Assembly (NCBI GenBank): GCA_029264225.1
Contig: JARICB010000025.1
Location: 1-6,699, forward strand
Direction: 5' to 3'
Source: Nocardioides sp.
GTDB lineage: Bacteria; Actinomycetota; Actinomycetes; Propionibacteriales; Nocardioidaceae
Length of the DNA stretch: 6,699 nucleotides
Positions 5,714 through 6,699 of this stretch are shown here, in pieces (the stretch's first letter is position 1; every line of letters begins with the position of its first letter). The notes under the pieces are model-generated. The model was not told the DNA's origin. It saw only the letters and a program-made list of their open reading frames with translations, and made no database searches. The position numbers and the translations under genes were made by a program.

Positions 5714-6406
5714 ATCGACGTCCGTGACCTGCACGTCCGCTTCGGCGAGGTCGAGGCCGTCGCCGGCATCGACCTGGTCGCCGATGCCGGCCAAGCGACT
5801 GCTCTTCTGGGACGCAACGGGGCCGGCAAATCGACCACGATGCGCGTCCTTGCCGGCGTCGTACCTCCGAGCGAGGGCACTGCTCTCGTCGGCGGTTACG
5901 ACGTCGCTCGCGACGCGGTCGCGGTGAAAAGGCTGGTCGGCTACTGCCCCGACGTCGGCGGCCTGGTGCCACGAGCGACGCCCTGGGAGCACCTCCAGCT
6001 GAGCGCCCGGCTGCGCCGGCTCGACGACTGGGAGCCGCTCGGACGCGATCTGCTCGAGCGGTTCGAGCTCGGTGACGTGGCCCACCGCGTCACGAGCGGC
6101 TTCAGTCACGGCATGGGCCGCCGCCTCTCCGTCGTCCTCGCGGCGCTGCACGAGCCCGACGTGATGCTCCTGGACGAGCCCTTCGACGGCGTCGACCCGA
6201 TCGGGGTGGAGGCCACCCTCGGGGTGATCGGCGATGCCCGGGCTCGCGGCGCCTGCGTGCTCGTCTCTACTCACCTGCGTGAGCTGGCGATGCTGGCCTG
6301 CACTACCGCCGTCGTGCTGCGCGGTGGTGCGCGGGTCGCGGCCATGGCTGCCGGCGAACTATCCGGAGAGGCTGGCGCCGATGCCTACCGCGCACTCCTG
6401 GACTGA
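5693..6406 (+). CDS. ABC transporter ATP-binding protein (ABC-2 type exporter family)
   Basis: A 237-residue ATPase subunit that would power a membrane transporter from the cytoplasmic face. Visible motifs: A-loop aromatic F17, Walker A GRNGAGKST (40-48, K46), Walker B VMLLDEP (D161, catalytic E162), D-loop GVDP, and switch histidine H194 in VLVSTH. Two elements depart from consensus: the Q-loop reads GYCPDVGGL, with Asp at 87 where Gln is usual, and the signature reads FSHGM (137-141) instead of LSGGQ. The general layout is that of DrrA/CcmA-like actinobacterial exporters. Start GTG 5693 is the best fit to family length; the longer in-frame reading from 5597 overlaps fadB, and GTG 5711 would remove the beginning of the first strand. 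No good ribosome site precedes it, so it may be leaderless. It overlaps its probable membrane partner by 26 nt. Substrate unknown. Confidence 0.88.
   Translation: MSSAEPVIDVRDLHVRFGEVEAVAGIDLVADAGQATALLGRNGAGKSTTMRVLAGVVPPSEGTALVGGYDVARDAVAVKRLVGYCPDVGGLVPRATPWEHLQLSARLRRLDDWEPLGRDLLERFELGDVAHRVTSGFSHGMGRRLSVVLAALHEPDVMLLDEPFDGVDPIGVEATLGVIGDARARGACVLVSTHLRELAMLACTTAVVLRGGARVAAMAAGELSGEAGADAYRALLD
6365..6370 (+). promoter_or_regulatory. Ribosome binding site of the ABC membrane subunit
   Basis: GGAGAG lies inside the end of the ATPase gene, 10 nt before ATG 6381. It supports translation of the downstream gene from within the overlap. Confidence 0.6.
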
Positions 6407-6699
6407 CGCGGTCGTCGACGTCGCCCACCTGCTCCGCTTCCGCGGTGCGACGCTACGTCGACCGCGCGCCGCCGCGCTCTCGCTGGGCGTGCTCGGCGCC
6501 TGCTCCCTTGCTGCCATGTTGGCGCCTCTGCTGTTCGCCGGAGCCGGCGCCGGGGGAGGGCGGGGCGACCTGGTGCATGACTACCTGCCCGCCATGTTGG
6601 CCGGCTTCGTGACGCTCAGCGTCGCTTCGGCGATCGCCAGCGGCGGCGGGCGTGAACTGCTGCCTCGTGATCAGGCGGCGATCCACCCGATCAGCACCC
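6381..6699 (+). CDS. Probable ABC-2 type transporter membrane protein, N-terminal part (3' end outside window)
   Basis: Open in frame from ATG 6381 to the window end (106 codons, no stop). It begins 26 nt before the ATPase stop in another frame, a typical translationally coupled pair. The N-terminus is cytoplasmic in character (MPTAHSWTDAVVDVAHLLRF), with a basic patch (residues 21-29, RGATLRRPR) before a first hydrophobic segment at about 30-55 rich in Leu, Ala and Gly. A glycine-rich turn (GAGAGGGRG) and a second hydrophobic segment (about 68-87) follow, then GGGRELLPRDQAAIHPIS. That last motif resembles what I recall of actinobacterial membrane proteins encoded beside ABC-2 ATPases. The role as permease is inferred from hydrophobicity and position. 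The missing C-terminal part prevents family assignment and says nothing about substrate. Confidence 0.75.
   Translation, partial: MPTAHSWTDAVVDVAHLLRFRGATLRRPRAAALSLGVLGACSLAAMLAPLLFAGAGAGGGRGDLVHDYLPAMLAGFVTLSVASAIASGGGRELLPRDQAAIHPIST

Noticed and set aside
5471..6274. Minus-strand frame opposite the ABC ATPase
   Set aside because: It is antisense to a gene with intact Walker motifs, and its composition is typical of a GC-rich shadow.

Overview
The window comes from a high-GC actinobacterium. The gene families and their sequence resemble the Nocardioides/Aeromicrobium side of the phylum, and the fatty-acid oxidation pair looks like mycobacterial FadA/FadB (from memory, no search run). The DNA is densely coding, with strong GC bias at third codon positions, short gaps, GTG starts and at least one likely leaderless start. 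No RNA gene, insertion sequence, CRISPR array, prophage gene or obvious horizontally acquired segment was seen.

Layout, left to right. (1) 1-507: the 3' end of a DEAD-box RNA helicase, entering inside motif VI and ending in a Gly/Arg/Ser/Gln-rich disordered tail. (2) 508-681: a 174-nt gap holding a perfect 17-bp inverted repeat and a promoter-like sequence that seems to drive the next gene without a leader. (3) 682-1359: a CPBP-family membrane protein with the EExxxR motif but no canonical second histidine motif. (4) 1364-1963, minus strand: a MerR-family regulator, convergent with (3) and divergent from (5). (5) 2101-3312 and 3418-5619: fadA (thiolase) and fadB (enoyl-CoA hydratase/3-hydroxyacyl-CoA dehydrogenase), the two subunits of a fatty-acid beta-oxidation trifunctional enzyme. 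(6) 5693-6406 and 6381-6699+: an ABC-2 type transporter ATPase and the overlapping N-terminal part of its probable membrane partner, cut by the window end.

How they work together: FadB would hydrate and oxidise enoyl-CoA and FadA would cleave the 3-ketoacyl-CoA to acetyl-CoA, shortening the chain by two carbons. The divergent MerR gene and the shared 137-nt intergenic region make it the natural candidate regulator. That region has a TGACA-N7-TGTCA dyad lying in a 19-bp spacer between a TTGACC -35 and a CACAAT -10, which is the classic MerR-activator layout. The ABC pair appears to be a separate unit; a perfect 11-bp inverted repeat sits across its start codon.

Overall this is mostly an ordinary core-genome region. 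I found no clear undescribed system. The most worthwhile signals are non-coding: the 17-bp inverted repeat at 534-610, the MerR-type divergent operator/promoter, and the 11-bp repeat at 5683-5713.
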